A program made the translations under genes and the position numbers. The notes beneath the pieces are model-generated. The model was not told the origin of the DNA. It did no database searches and saw only the letters and a program-made list of their open reading frames with translations. This document shows, one piece after another, positions 1-5,630 of a stretch of 11,338 bases of DNA (positions within the stretch are counted from its first letter, which is position 1; every line of letters starts with the position of its first letter). The stretch is from an uncultured Candidatus Melainabacteria bacterium (GTDB taxonomy: Bacteria > Cyanobacteriota > Vampirovibrionia > Gastranaerophilales > Gastranaerophilaceae), in NCBI GenBank assembly GCA_937891325.1, contig CALAFU010000323.1:1-11338 (forward strand). The letters are read 5' to 3'.

Positions 1-1131
1 AGTATTATTTTCTGTAGGTGTAGGAATCTTTTCACCTATAGCAATTACTTCATCAATCTTTTTTGAAGGAACGCCTTTAAAATAATTGACTGTTACAATA
101 CTGCCTACAGCCATATTCTTCGTGAACGTAATGCCTAAAAAGTCATCATCTAATGTGTATTCGTCAGGATAAATAAACACACGATCTTGAAAAACTGAAA
201 TATAGCTTTTCGTTAAACATTTTTCTGTGAATTCAATATGATTATTCTCTTCTGTGAACTTTTTTGTCACTTGAATTATTTCACCAGCATATGATTTGCC
301 TTCAACGAAATCATCTGTAATACAACAAACCCAATTCTCTTTAATTGTTCCAGCTTCAACGGCTGCATTGTATTCTTTTAAAGTACCAACCCAATGATAC
401 ATTGAGTCATTTGTGTTTTTGTTAATGACACCAATGCTTTGTAATTGTGTATTTTCATTGTATGAAATTGTTTTAGTGTCAACAACAGGTGTTGCATTGT
501 CGACCATTTCTTTCACTTTAGCGAAAGAAACTAGAGTTGCATCTGATTGTTTTTCATCAATTTTCAAAATGATATCATCAGCTGCTACTTTCTCTATAGT
601 CAAACCACCATCTTTAACACGAATATCATGTGTCGAGCCACCAGTTGAACTTGAATTGTCAAAAGATTCAATCGTAATATTATCAACACCAGGTGTAGCA
701 TTACTAATAGCCGTAGTAACAAATTCAGTTGTCGCAACCTGTTTGTCATTTGATCCTGTATCAGCTGTAGGTGCTAAAGGTTTTCCTGTTAATTCTGGCG
801 ATGCTAAATTAGCTTTAAGTGCAAGATTGTCATTGACTTCTGATTGATTTGCTTTTGTATTAATTTGTTCCTGGATATTGCTAGTAACACCGTGGACAAA
901 AGCTAATTCGGCAGATGTTGTTTCTGATTGCGCAAATTTTCCATCAGCATCAGTAATTACAACTTTATCTGTCGTCATTGGTGTGATATTGCTTAAATCA
1001 TGATACACCGGATCAGTTGTAACATAAACTTCATCATTCTTAATTTCTCCAGCAGTTTTTAATTCTTTTAACTTTGCTGTGTCTAATTGATTAATGACAA
1101 GAGTTTTTGTTTCAATATCTGCGCTAGCCAT
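1..1131 (-). CDS. Phage tail fibre protein, N-terminal 377 residues (C-terminus beyond left edge)
   Basis: An open frame of 377 codons starts with ATG at 1131 (MASADIETKT) and runs off the left edge without a stop, so the C-terminus is missing. Residues about 47-93 read like the common tail-fibre repeat: a VVITDADGKFAQS segment, then SAELAFVHGVTSNIQEQI. Residues about 111-140 carry the familiar fibre linker (SPELTGKPLAPTADTGSN, then KQVATTEFV), which in known phages joins the shaft to distal domains. Residues from about 148 on are less typical and may form a beta-rich shaft or tip. By family, such proteins trimerise at the tail or baseplate and bind the host surface. The frame is uninterrupted and supported by motifs, so an antisense frame at 413-847 is discounted. 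A GGGA run lies about 10 nt upstream of the ATG as a modest ribosome site. Confidence 0.88.
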   Translation of the reverse strand, partial: MASADIETKTLVINQLDTAKLKELKTAGEIKNDEVYVTTDPVYHDLSNITPMTTDKVVITDADGKFAQSETTSAELAFVHGVTSNIQEQINTKANQSEVNDNLALKANLASPELTGKPLAPTADTGSNDKQVATTEFVTTAISNATPGVDNITIESFDNSSSTGGSTHDIRVKDGGLTIEKVAADDIILKIDEKQSDATLVSFAKVKEMVDNATPVVDTKTISYNENTQLQSIGVINKNTNDSMYHWVGTLKEYNAAVEAGTIKENWVCCITDDFVEGKSYAGEIIQVTKKFTEENNHIEFTEKCLTKSYISVFQDRVFIYPDEYTLDDDFLGITFTKNMAVGSIVTVNYFKGVPSKKIDEVIAIGEKIPTPTENNT

Positions 1132-1188
1132 TTTAAAAAGTCCCACAAGATTAACCTTTTCTAAAGAACAGAAATTTTAACTTCTTGA

Positions 1189-1521
1189 ATGTCACAAAGG
1201 TTTATCGTTGATTTGACAGTTAGTTCAACTTTCAATTTACCTAACTGTACGGACTTTATTCCGTGGAAGAGTGCAACACTTCCTGTTGGAAGTTACGGTT
1301 TAGGGAATATTCCTAATATTACTGGCGCTGCTGGACAAAACAATTATTATGGTGAAGTTTCCGGCGCTTTTTATACTTCCGGGTTAAAAAGCAGTAGTCC
1401 AAATAATGCAGGTTCAACTGCTCAGATATATTTTGATGCTTCTAAATGTTCAGCTGTTTATTCCAATGTAGATCGTGTTGTATGTGCATACGTTGTTTGT
1501 CAATATTGTATAAAATATTAA
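1189..1521 (+). CDS. Fibre-tip-like ORF on the strand opposite its neighbours, possibly a silent or alternative cassette
   Basis: A 110-codon frame starts with ATG directly after an in-frame TGA and has no clear Shine-Dalgarno site. After 13 leading residues comes TFNLPN, then a fibre-like tip with IPNITGAAGQ and a final YCIKY. The minus-strand frame at 1518-1805 has the same order of motifs (TFNLPN, LPNITGTVEQ, DAS..S.VY, YCIKY), so the two are diverged copies of one tip module in convergent orientation. The last 16 residues here have acquired extra cysteines (VVCAYVVCQYCIKY), where the other copy has the more usual VRPDSLSAMYCIKY. Either this is an unexpressed alternative tip, a very short expressed protein, or a decaying remnant. 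The homology is seen in the sequence; expression is not shown. Confidence 0.5.
   Translation: MSQRFIVDLTVSSTFNLPNCTDFIPWKSATLPVGSYGLGNIPNITGAAGQNNYYGEVSGAFYTSGLKSSSPNNAGSTAQIYFDASKCSAVYSNVDRVVCAYVVCQYCIKY
1227..1244 (+). repeat. Left arm of exact 18-bp inverted repeat flanking two convergent fibre tips
   Basis: The 18 bases AACTTTCAATTTACCTAA here recur as an exact reverse complement at 1825-1842. Both arms lie in frame in their own tip ORF and encode TFNLPN. Sequence immediately outside and inside the arms differs, so the identity is confined to the repeat. Its placement is what a crossover site for inversion of 1227-1842 would look like, but no recombinase is encoded in this window. Confidence 0.7.
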
Positions 1522-1805
1522 TATTTAATGCAATACATTGCACTTAAAGAATCTGGTCTGACTTTTGCGTTGTCTTTATATACGTTTGATGAACGTGAAG
1601 CATCAATTCCAAAACCTTTAGAATAAGCTCCTGATATTCCTGCTGCATCAGCGCATTTTGTTGTAGCATGAATGCCATATAAAGCACCACCATTATCGTT
1701 AAGCGCGGCATTCCAAGCGACAGAATAACCAAGACCTTGTTCTACTGTGCCTGTAATATTCGGCAAACTTTCATCGATATACGTTCCTGAAGAATTTGAT
1801 CCCAT
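1518..1805 (-). CDS. Fibre-tip-like protein with LPNITGT motif and YCIKY end
   Basis: The frame is open from about 1871 down to a stop at 1518. The first ATG is at 1805 and has no good ribosome site. The codons just upstream encode TFNLPNFINRYL, which looks like the start of a fibre tip (compare LPDLRGRFL-type motifs of phage fibres), so the true protein may begin earlier from a non-ATG start or be fused by frameshift to the preceding gene. The body has LPNITGTVEQ, a Gly/Asn/Ala-rich middle, and the C-terminal signature VRPDSLSAMYCIKY, close to the V(R)P....YxIKY end seen in many tail-fibre or collar-domain proteins. It is homologous to the opposing frame at 1189-1521; their TAA codons overlap in a shared TTAA. 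Likely role, by family: distal receptor-binding tip. Confidence 0.55.
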   Translation of the reverse strand: MGSNSSGTYIDESLPNITGTVEQGLGYSVAWNAALNDNGGALYGIHATTKCADAAGISGAYSKGFGIDASRSSNVYKDNAKVRPDSLSAMYCIKY

Positions 1806-1824
1806 TAAATATCTGTTTATAAAA

Positions 1825-1842
1825 TTAGGTAAATTGAAAGTT
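1825..1842 (-). repeat. Right arm of exact 18-bp inverted repeat flanking two convergent fibre tips
   Basis: Exact reverse complement of 1227-1244. It lies three bases left of the stop codon of the tip-like gene at 1846-2172 and in frame with the tip at 1518-1805. At the middle of the segment (1513-1526) is a perfect palindrome, AAATATTAATATTT, which carries both stop codons, so the segment is roughly symmetric about that point. Confidence 0.7.
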
Positions 1843-1845
1843 ATT

Positions 1846-2172
1846 TTAATTGCCTTTAGCTGGAATAAAAATTAACTCGCCACCAGAACCTGATATTTGG
1901 TAAGTATCTCCTGGAGCAATTGCCAACATAATGCTATTCCAATCTTCCCAAAGACTATAATGTCCATATTGGTGAAAAACTTCATTACCATTAATAAAGC
2001 CACGGAAATTGTCAGTATATGCTGTGTTACGGATCAAAATGTATCCATATTTTGAAGAAGTGTAAGTTACACCTGAAGCTTTAATCTCACGTCTTTTCCA
2101 ATCAGGAAAAGCGGCTTGCCAATTTGACGTAGCATTTTTTGAGATAGGTGTTGAGCCTTTATATATTGACAT
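1846..2172 (-). CDS. Small tail or fibre tip-like virion protein (108 aa)
   Basis: I choose the ATG at 2172 (MSIYKGSTPISK) because an AAGGAG Shine-Dalgarno site lies 7 nt upstream at 2179-2184; the in-frame ATG at 2187 would put that site inside the gene. The protein is rich in aromatic, Gly and Ser residues with no signal peptide or membrane segment. It ends in GDTYQISGSGGELIFIPAKG, the kind of beta-strand ending seen in small phage fibre tips and baseplate-attached proteins. The position between two fibre loci on the same strand supports a virion role, perhaps a receptor-binding tip. Its stop at 1846 is followed at once, one frame over, by the open frame encoding the next tip (TFNLPN at 1842), so a historical or programmed +1 frameshift joining the two cannot be excluded. 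No enzymatic motif is visible. Confidence 0.65.
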   Translation of the reverse strand: MSIYKGSTPISKNATSNWQAAFPDWKRREIKASGVTYTSSKYGYILIRNTAYTDNFRGFINGNEVFHQYGHYSLWEDWNSIMLAIAPGDTYQISGSGGELIFIPAKGN

Positions 2173-2252
2173 GTTGCACTCCTTCATTTACCTTTAACTT
2201 TAAGAACATGATTCGTACGAGTCACTTAATCTAAAAAGCAACAAATAAGACA

Positions 2253-2281
2253 TTGACAATGTTTTTCTTTTATGTTATTTT
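2253..2281 (+). promoter_or_regulatory. Sigma70-like promoter for the nucleotide-metabolism block
   Basis: A perfect -35 hexamer TTGACA (2253-2258), a 17-bp spacer and TATTTT (2276-2281) as -10. The -35 lies inside the 11-bp palindrome CATTGACAATG (2251-2261), so a TTGTCA hexamer also faces the other way towards the tail genes, though without a good -10. The first gene of the plus-strand block starts at 2313. Confidence 0.65.
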
Positions 2282-2312
2282 TCAACAGTTGCAATTTTAT
2301 AAAGGTGGTAAC

Positions 2313-2687
2313 ATGATTGTATCAGTACAGGATTTAAGAGATAAAGCTATTGCAGTAAAACGGTTGCGTGAAAAGATTAAGGAATTAACTGAATATAAAG
2401 AAAAATGTGAAAATGCTTTAGTTGAAGAGTTAAAAGTCGTAGCAGAACCTGAACAGAAAACATTTATTTTAGGTGATATTTCGGTAATGATTGCTGATTG
2501 TAAAGGTTACTCTTTAACTGAAGCTGGTCAAGCAATTATGAATACAATCCCGTATTCTGAAAAATTATGGAAAAAAGAAATTGACATGAAAGAAGTTCGT
2601 AAAGACCCTCGTTTCAAGAATTACATTATTGAAACACCACACCGTACAAGAGTAACTTTAAAAGAGGTTGTTCCTGACAATGGCTAA
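2313..2687 (+). CDS. Unrecognised coiled-coil small protein (124 aa), first gene of nucleotide block
   Basis: The start at 2313 (MIVSVQDLRDK) is fixed by an AAAGGTGG ribosome site 4 nt upstream; the longer frame from TTG at 2253 would begin inside the promoter. Residues about 7-45 are charged and heptad-like (Leu, Ile and Val spaced among Lys and Glu), suggesting a coiled coil. The second half is a compact domain with FILGDISVMIADCKGYSL and DPRFKNYI segments. No membrane segment, signal or catalytic motif is seen, and I do not recognise the family. It overlaps the dNMP kinase start by 8 nt, so the two are probably translated together, hinting at a role in early metabolism or takeover. Its function is unknown. 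Confidence 0.8.
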   Translation: MIVSVQDLRDKAIAVKRLREKIKELTEYKEKCENALVEELKVVAEPEQKTFILGDISVMIADCKGYSLTEAGQAIMNTIPYSEKLWKKEIDMKEVRKDPRFKNYIIETPHRTRVTLKEVVPDNG

Positions 2688-3324
2688 AATTATAGGTTTT
2701 TCAGGATTAGCAGGTTCAGGAAAAGACACTGCTGCTGATGTTTTATGTGCGAAAAGTAATAGTTATAAAAAGATTTCATTTGGGGATGCTGTTAAAGATG
2801 TTGTGGCAGCATCTTTTGGGTGGGATCGAAAGTTATTGCAAGGCGATACCGTTGAATCAAGACAATTCCGTGAAACTAAAGATGAATTTTGGTCTGAAGT
2901 ATTAGGAAAAGAATTTACACCTCGATTGGCTTTACAGTTAATTGGAACAGAATGTTTTAGAAACACAATTGATAATGCTTTTTGGGTTTATGCTTTAAAG
3001 CATCGTTTAGCGAATTCTGATTATGATGGAACGTACTTAATTACTGATGTACGTTTTCCGAATGAAGTAAATATGATTCATGATTTAGATGGTGTTGTTT
3101 ATAGAATTAAACGAGGGGAATTACCTAAATGGTATATTGCAGCACAAAAGTATAATGTAGCTAAAGCAAGGGGTGAAGATGTTGAATTGCCTGATTTGTT
3201 AAAGCAAGTACATGCGTCTGAAAGGTCTTTAGCAGGGTTGTGTTTGGAAGACTTCACGATTTATAATAATGGAACATTGGAAGAATATCAGCAAACTGTT
3301 TTAGATTTAATTCTAAAAGATTGA
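2680..3324 (+). CDS. Deoxynucleoside monophosphate kinase (T4 gp1-like)
   Basis: ATP-dependent phosphorylation of dNMPs to dNDPs in the cytoplasm, feeding phage DNA synthesis. The 214-residue product begins MAKIIGFSGLAGSGKDTAAD: a Walker A P-loop GLAGSGKDT at residues 9-17 after a beta strand. SFGDAVKDVV at 33-42 resembles the segment after the first helix in gp1-type kinases, DVRFPNE at 123-129 is the characteristic second strand and acidic motif, and HASE at 178-181 lies near the LID and C-terminal region. Length is slightly shorter than T4 gp1. I chose the ATG at 2680, which overlaps the previous gene by 8 nt with GAGG 12 nt upstream; a TTG at 2668 is possible but less likely. Paired with the following thymidine kinase, it suggests a dTTP salvage route. 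The family call is firm; the exact dNMP specificity is not visible. Confidence 0.9.
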   Translation: MAKIIGFSGLAGSGKDTAADVLCAKSNSYKKISFGDAVKDVVAASFGWDRKLLQGDTVESRQFRETKDEFWSEVLGKEFTPRLALQLIGTECFRNTIDNAFWVYALKHRLANSDYDGTYLITDVRFPNEVNMIHDLDGVVYRIKRGELPKWYIAAQKYNVAKARGEDVELPDLLKQVHASERSLAGLCLEDFTIYNNGTLEEYQQTVLDLILKD

Positions 3325-3379
3325 CTATTGTTTCAATGGTTCTGATTTTATCTAAACAACAGCTACAAGGAAGCTAAAA

Positions 3380-4009
3380 GTGGCTAAACTTTTTTTCATA
3401 TATGGAACAATGGGTTCCAGTAAAAGCTCTTTATTGATTTGTAAAAACCATTCATATAAAGAAAAGGGTAAAAAGACATTAATTATTAAACCAACGACGG
3501 ATACTAGAAATGGTGCTTTTACGCACGGTCAAATGGGGACAACATGTTCAAGACCGATTCCTGAAGGGCCAGAGTGTTTGTTTTTAGATTCAGGAAAATT
3601 TAGTGACTTACCTAATTTTATCACTGTAGAAGACTTAGATATTATTTTTGTAGATGAGTCACAATTTTGTAAAAAAGAAGATGTATATTATTTAAGTGAT
3701 GTTGTAGATGATTTAGGCATTCCAGTAATGTGCTATGGTCTGAAAACAACAGCTGAAGGTGATTTGTTCGAAGGAAGTGCAACTTTATTAGCTATTGCTG
3801 ATGAGCTAGAAGAGACTATTGGAATTTGTGATTGTGGTCGTCGTGCAACACATCATATTCGTTTATCTGGCGGTAAATATTTAGCTGGCAATGCAGGTTG
3901 TGAAAGTGATGATGTAAAGTATGAATCATGCTGTCGTCGTTGTTTTAAAAAACATTTACGTGCACAAGGCATCATTGGCGCTAATGAAGTTTACAAGAAA
4001 AATAAATAA
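3380..4009 (+). CDS. tdk: Thymidine kinase, type II (zinc-binding)
   Basis: Phosphorylates thymidine to dTMP with ATP; cytoplasmic, usually tetrameric. The 209-residue product starts with GTG at 3380, preceded by AAGGAAG 6 nt upstream. Residues 9-16 form the P-loop (GTMGSSKS, a variant of the commoner GxMxSGKS/T, with Ser before Lys). DESQF at 92-96 is the DExQF motif with the catalytic Glu. YGLK at 119-122 followed by DLFEGS is the substrate and lasso region. Cys150, Cys152, Cys185 and Cys188 fit the structural zinc site (CDCG and CCRRC). All key residues are present, so it should be active. The 55-bp gap after the dNMP kinase holds no clear terminator, so it is probably co-transcribed. Phages use this enzyme to boost dTTP from salvaged thymidine. 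Confidence 0.93.
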   Translation: MAKLFFIYGTMGSSKSSLLICKNHSYKEKGKKTLIIKPTTDTRNGAFTHGQMGTTCSRPIPEGPECLFLDSGKFSDLPNFITVEDLDIIFVDESQFCKKEDVYYLSDVVDDLGIPVMCYGLKTTAEGDLFEGSATLLAIADELEETIGICDCGRRATHHIRLSGGKYLAGNAGCESDDVKYESCCRRCFKKHLRAQGIIGANEVYKKNK

Positions 4010-4021
4010 TGGAGAATTTAA

Positions 4022-4576
4022 ATGAAAAAAGTTTATATTAATCGACGTTTGTTATCTGACGAAGCCGCTGAAGTGTTGTTGAAATTGTTTCCAGCTGGTG
4101 GCGTTTTTTCAGAAGAAGCAGTTTATCGCACATTACGTAAAATTACAAAAGACATGATTCCAAATGGGTGCAATAAAACACCTACACAAATTCGTGCTGA
4201 ATTAGATAAGTTTATTTCTGAAGAGTTGACAATTAAAATTGATATTGAAGGCGTTACTTGTGAAAAATGTGAACGTAAAGTTACTGTAGAAGATGAGCAT
4301 CAGAAAGCAATGGTTAAGCTTGCAGAAATGGCAAATGAAGAACATAAAAAAACTGTAGAAGTCAGTGAAGTTGTTGAAGAAGAGTCTGTTGAACCAGAAA
4401 ATGTTATTGCGGAAGAGCTTAAACAAGAATCTGTTGATATTGTGAACACTGAAGTTGCAAAAGAAGTAGTAACTGTTGAAGAAGTTAAACCAACTGTTGA
4501 ACAAACTGCTAAAAAACAACCTGTTGCTAAAACAGCACGTTCTTCGAAAAAGAAAACAACAAAAAAGAAAAAATAA
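4022..4576 (+). CDS. Protein with CxxC motif, acidic Glu/Val linker and Lys-rich tail (unknown function)
   Basis: The ATG at 4022 has GGAG 7 nt upstream and follows the thymidine kinase stop by 12 nt. Three parts are visible in the 184 residues. Residues 1-75 form a probably helical folded domain (MKKVYINRRLLSDEAAEVLL, then a TPTQIRAELDKF segment). Residues 76-90 hold a single CEKC pair (Cys80, Cys83). Residues about 105-165 are rich in Glu and Val, low complexity and likely disordered, and residues 164-184 are strongly basic (KKQ, AKTARSSKKKTTKKKK). An acidic linker with a basic tail is common in nucleic-acid-binding proteins, so DNA or RNA binding is an inference. One CxxC is too little for a zinc site on its own unless it dimerises. 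The stop lies 3 nt before the promoter of the putative non-coding RNA. I do not recognise the family. Confidence 0.8.
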   Translation: MKKVYINRRLLSDEAAEVLLKLFPAGGVFSEEAVYRTLRKITKDMIPNGCNKTPTQIRAELDKFISEELTIKIDIEGVTCEKCERKVTVEDEHQKAMVKLAEMANEEHKKTVEVSEVVEEESVEPENVIAEELKQESVDIVNTEVAKEVVTVEEVKPTVEQTAKKQPVAKTARSSKKKTTKKKK

Positions 4577-4579
4577 TTA

Positions 4580-4608
4580 TTGACAACGATTGTTGTTTTT
4601 GATATTGT
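4580..4608 (+). promoter_or_regulatory. Sigma70-like promoter for the structured RNA region
   Basis: TTGACA (4580-4585), 17-bp spacer, TATTGT (4603-4608). It begins 3 nt after the stop of the preceding gene and would start transcription near 4614-4618, exactly where the 5' strand of the closing stem begins. The same hexamers and spacing occur at the minus-strand promoter 8758-8786. Confidence 0.7.
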
Positions 4609-4613
4609 TTAAT

Positions 4614-5006
4614 TGTTGAAGGTAATCTGCAGTTTGATTGTATGTCATCAAATTGTTTCAGCTACAATGACTTCACATTGTTCAGATTACAACGTCCTGC
4701 AAAGGTTTTTGAAAAATTTTCCGTTGTAGGGCTGTCATTGAAATGCTCATTGATTTTCGACTATCCTTTCATTTAGGATGCAGTAACTTCTGTCGATGCC
4801 AGTGAAGATTTTGGTTAACGTGATAAAGTGTCGAACAACGCATTTTCATATTAATCAGTGAGCTAAACGAATTGACTATAGAGGTTACTGCATTTATGGT
4901 TGTAGTAGTCTACCGTGTTGACGCATGGTTTAGGTGCAATTCCTTTAACAGCCTGTTGATACAAAAGACAGTCTAGTAATTAAATTTGCTAGACTGTTTC
5001 TTTTTA
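4614..5006 (+). ncRNA. Putative structured non-coding RNA of about 340-390 nt
   Basis: This gene-free interval has its own promoter and terminator. Its ends can pair: 4614-4622 with 4942-4950 (9 bp, one G-U). Inside are 4622-4629 with 4683-4690 (8 bp, perfect) enclosing hairpins 4632-4638/4647-4653 and 4665-4669/4676-4680; 4688-4694 with 4722-4728 (7 bp, sharing bases with the previous stem); hairpin 4763-4767/4775-4779; and a 16-bp stem 4778-4793 with 4878-4893 containing only two G-U pairs. GACTA 4874-4878 could also pair with TAGTC 4906-4910 as a pseudoknot. The only coding frames are short (44 and 20 codons) with no ribosome site. It lacks the conserved motifs of tmRNA, RNase P and group I introns as I know them, so the class is unknown. 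It resembles in style the large phage-associated RNAs such as ROOL and GOLLD, without a recognised match. Confidence 0.6.
4968..5006 (+). terminator. Intrinsic terminator ending the structured RNA
   Basis: A perfect 9-bp stem ACAGTCTAG (4968-4976) with CTAGACTGT (4989-4997), 12-nt loop, followed by TTCTTTTTATT. It probably also ends any readthrough from the thymidine kinase block. Confidence 0.85.
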
Positions 5007-5035
5007 TTGACAAATTAGTACATTCTTGCTATATT
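5007..5035 (+). promoter_or_regulatory. Strong sigma70-like promoter for two small genes
   Basis: TTGACA (5007-5012), 17-bp spacer, TATATT (5030-5035), immediately after the terminator run of T. Transcription would start near 5042, about 25 nt before the ATG at 5067. Confidence 0.75.
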
Positions 5036-5066
5036 GTTTTTGTTGTTTAACTTAAAGGACAGAAAA

Positions 5067-5375
5067 ATGAAGATTTTTAAATCTATTGGAGACTGCTTTT
5101 CAATGATTGGTTTGTCTATGATGTCTGTATTCAACCCGTCAATTCTAGAAGGTGAGATTGATAAATTAGAGTCAAAATATTCGAAAGGTAAAAAGATTGA
5201 TAGGTTTAAAGTAGATTCACGAGGGATCCCTGTTGAGTTAGATATGCCAAAAGAAATTATTGATGATATTTACAAACATTTTCGTAATGTTGGTGTGAAG
5301 TTGACCATTGATGATTGGTGGAATCTACAAGATGACTATAAAGCTTGTGGTTACGTTTATATATATGATGTGTAA
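5067..5375 (+). CDS. Small unrecognised protein (102 aa)
   Basis: The start at 5067 (MKIFKSIGDCFSMIGL) is set by AAAGGAC at 5054-5060, 6 nt upstream; the longer frame from 5034 begins inside the promoter. The N-terminal 22 residues are moderately hydrophobic (GDCFSMIGLSMMSVF) and could be a short amphipathic or membrane-contacting helix, though not a clear signal peptide. Then comes a charged stretch (EGEIDKLESKYSKGKKIDRF) and a C-terminal half with IPVELDMPKEIIDDIYKHF and two tryptophans (WW), ending in YVYIYDV. I recognise no family. Expression from its own promoter just after the RNA terminator fits a small early phage protein, possibly acting on the host; that is inference. Confidence 0.75.
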   Translation: MKIFKSIGDCFSMIGLSMMSVFNPSILEGEIDKLESKYSKGKKIDRFKVDSRGIPVELDMPKEIIDDIYKHFRNVGVKLTIDDWWNLQDDYKACGYVYIYDV

Positions 5376-5386
5376 AGGTTGTTATT

Positions 5387-5626
5387 ATGAACAAAAAAGA
5401 AAAGAAAAACCTAAAAGAAGAATTAGCTGAAGGTGTTGAGCATATTCAGAAACAGTCATTTATTAACGGTGCAAAACATGCAATGACTGCATTAACAATG
5501 GCTATCCAGAATTCTAGCAACAGTTCATTTAGAAAAGATCAGCTTTTGACATTGATTGTAGAAATTTCAAAAGTGTTTGATGATAAAGACTTTATTAATG
5601 AAGTCTTTGAACGTAAAGACATCTAA
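5387..5626 (+). CDS. Small unrecognised, mostly helical protein (79 aa)
   Basis: It starts with ATG at 5387, 11 nt after the previous stop, with AAAGG upstream. The sequence begins with a basic and acidic run (MNKKEKKNLKEELAEGVEHI) and looks helical throughout, with HAMTALTMAI and LLTLIVEISKVF as likely hydrophobic helix faces. There are no cysteines, no catalytic motif and no membrane segment of full length. It shares the promoter at 5007-5035 with the gene before it and ends 4 nt before the stem of the bidirectional terminator. Its function is unknown. Confidence 0.75.
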   Translation: MNKKEKKNLKEELAEGVEHIQKQSFINGAKHAMTALTMAIQNSSNSSFRKDQLLTLIVEISKVFDDKDFINEVFERKDI

Positions 5627-5630
5627 AAGA

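Noticed and set aside
413..847. A 144-codon plus-strand frame opposite the tail fibre gene
   Set aside because: The minus-strand frame is open through the whole 1131 bases and carries clear fibre motifs; the plus frame is a shadow with no domain or ribosome site.
2253..2312. Upstream TTG start for the first nucleotide-block gene
   Set aside because: It coincides with the -35 hexamer; the ATG at 2313 has a strong AAAGGTGG site.
3321..3350. Possible promoter before the thymidine kinase (TTGACT with AT-rich downstream)
   Set aside because: The -10 is poor at every allowed spacing, and co-transcription with the dNMP kinase is simpler.
4202..4519. Minus-strand frame rich in Phe and Asn
   Set aside because: It is the antisense of a Glu/Lys/Val-rich coding region, which always yields Phe/Asn/Leu-rich shadows.
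4642..4776. A 44-codon ORF inside the structured RNA (MSSNCFSYNDFTLF...)
   Set aside because: No ribosome site is near its ATG, its bases are consumed by several predicted stems, and this length occurs by chance. It remains the main alternative to check if the RNA hypothesis fails.
4743..4805. A 20-codon ORF with a Cys-X3-Cys-X-Cys sequence (LGCSNFCRCQ), superficially like a radical SAM start
   Set aside because: Spacing is one residue short of CX3CX2C, it stops at once, and its DNA forms the strongest stem of the RNA. Probably coincidence.
4757..4914. Structured RNA as a group I intron (GACTA and TAGTC around a long stem)
   Set aside because: The conserved P, Q, R and S core sequences are absent, there is no P8-like hairpin, and the element is not inserted in a gene.
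4614..4950. Structured RNA as a tmRNA, because length is similar, ends pair, and AGGTGCAATTCCT near 4932-4944 resembles a T-arm
   Set aside because: The usual 5' TTCGAC region, a tag-peptide frame and a CCA-like end are not seen, and the T-stem is only three pairs. Only a covariance search could revive this.
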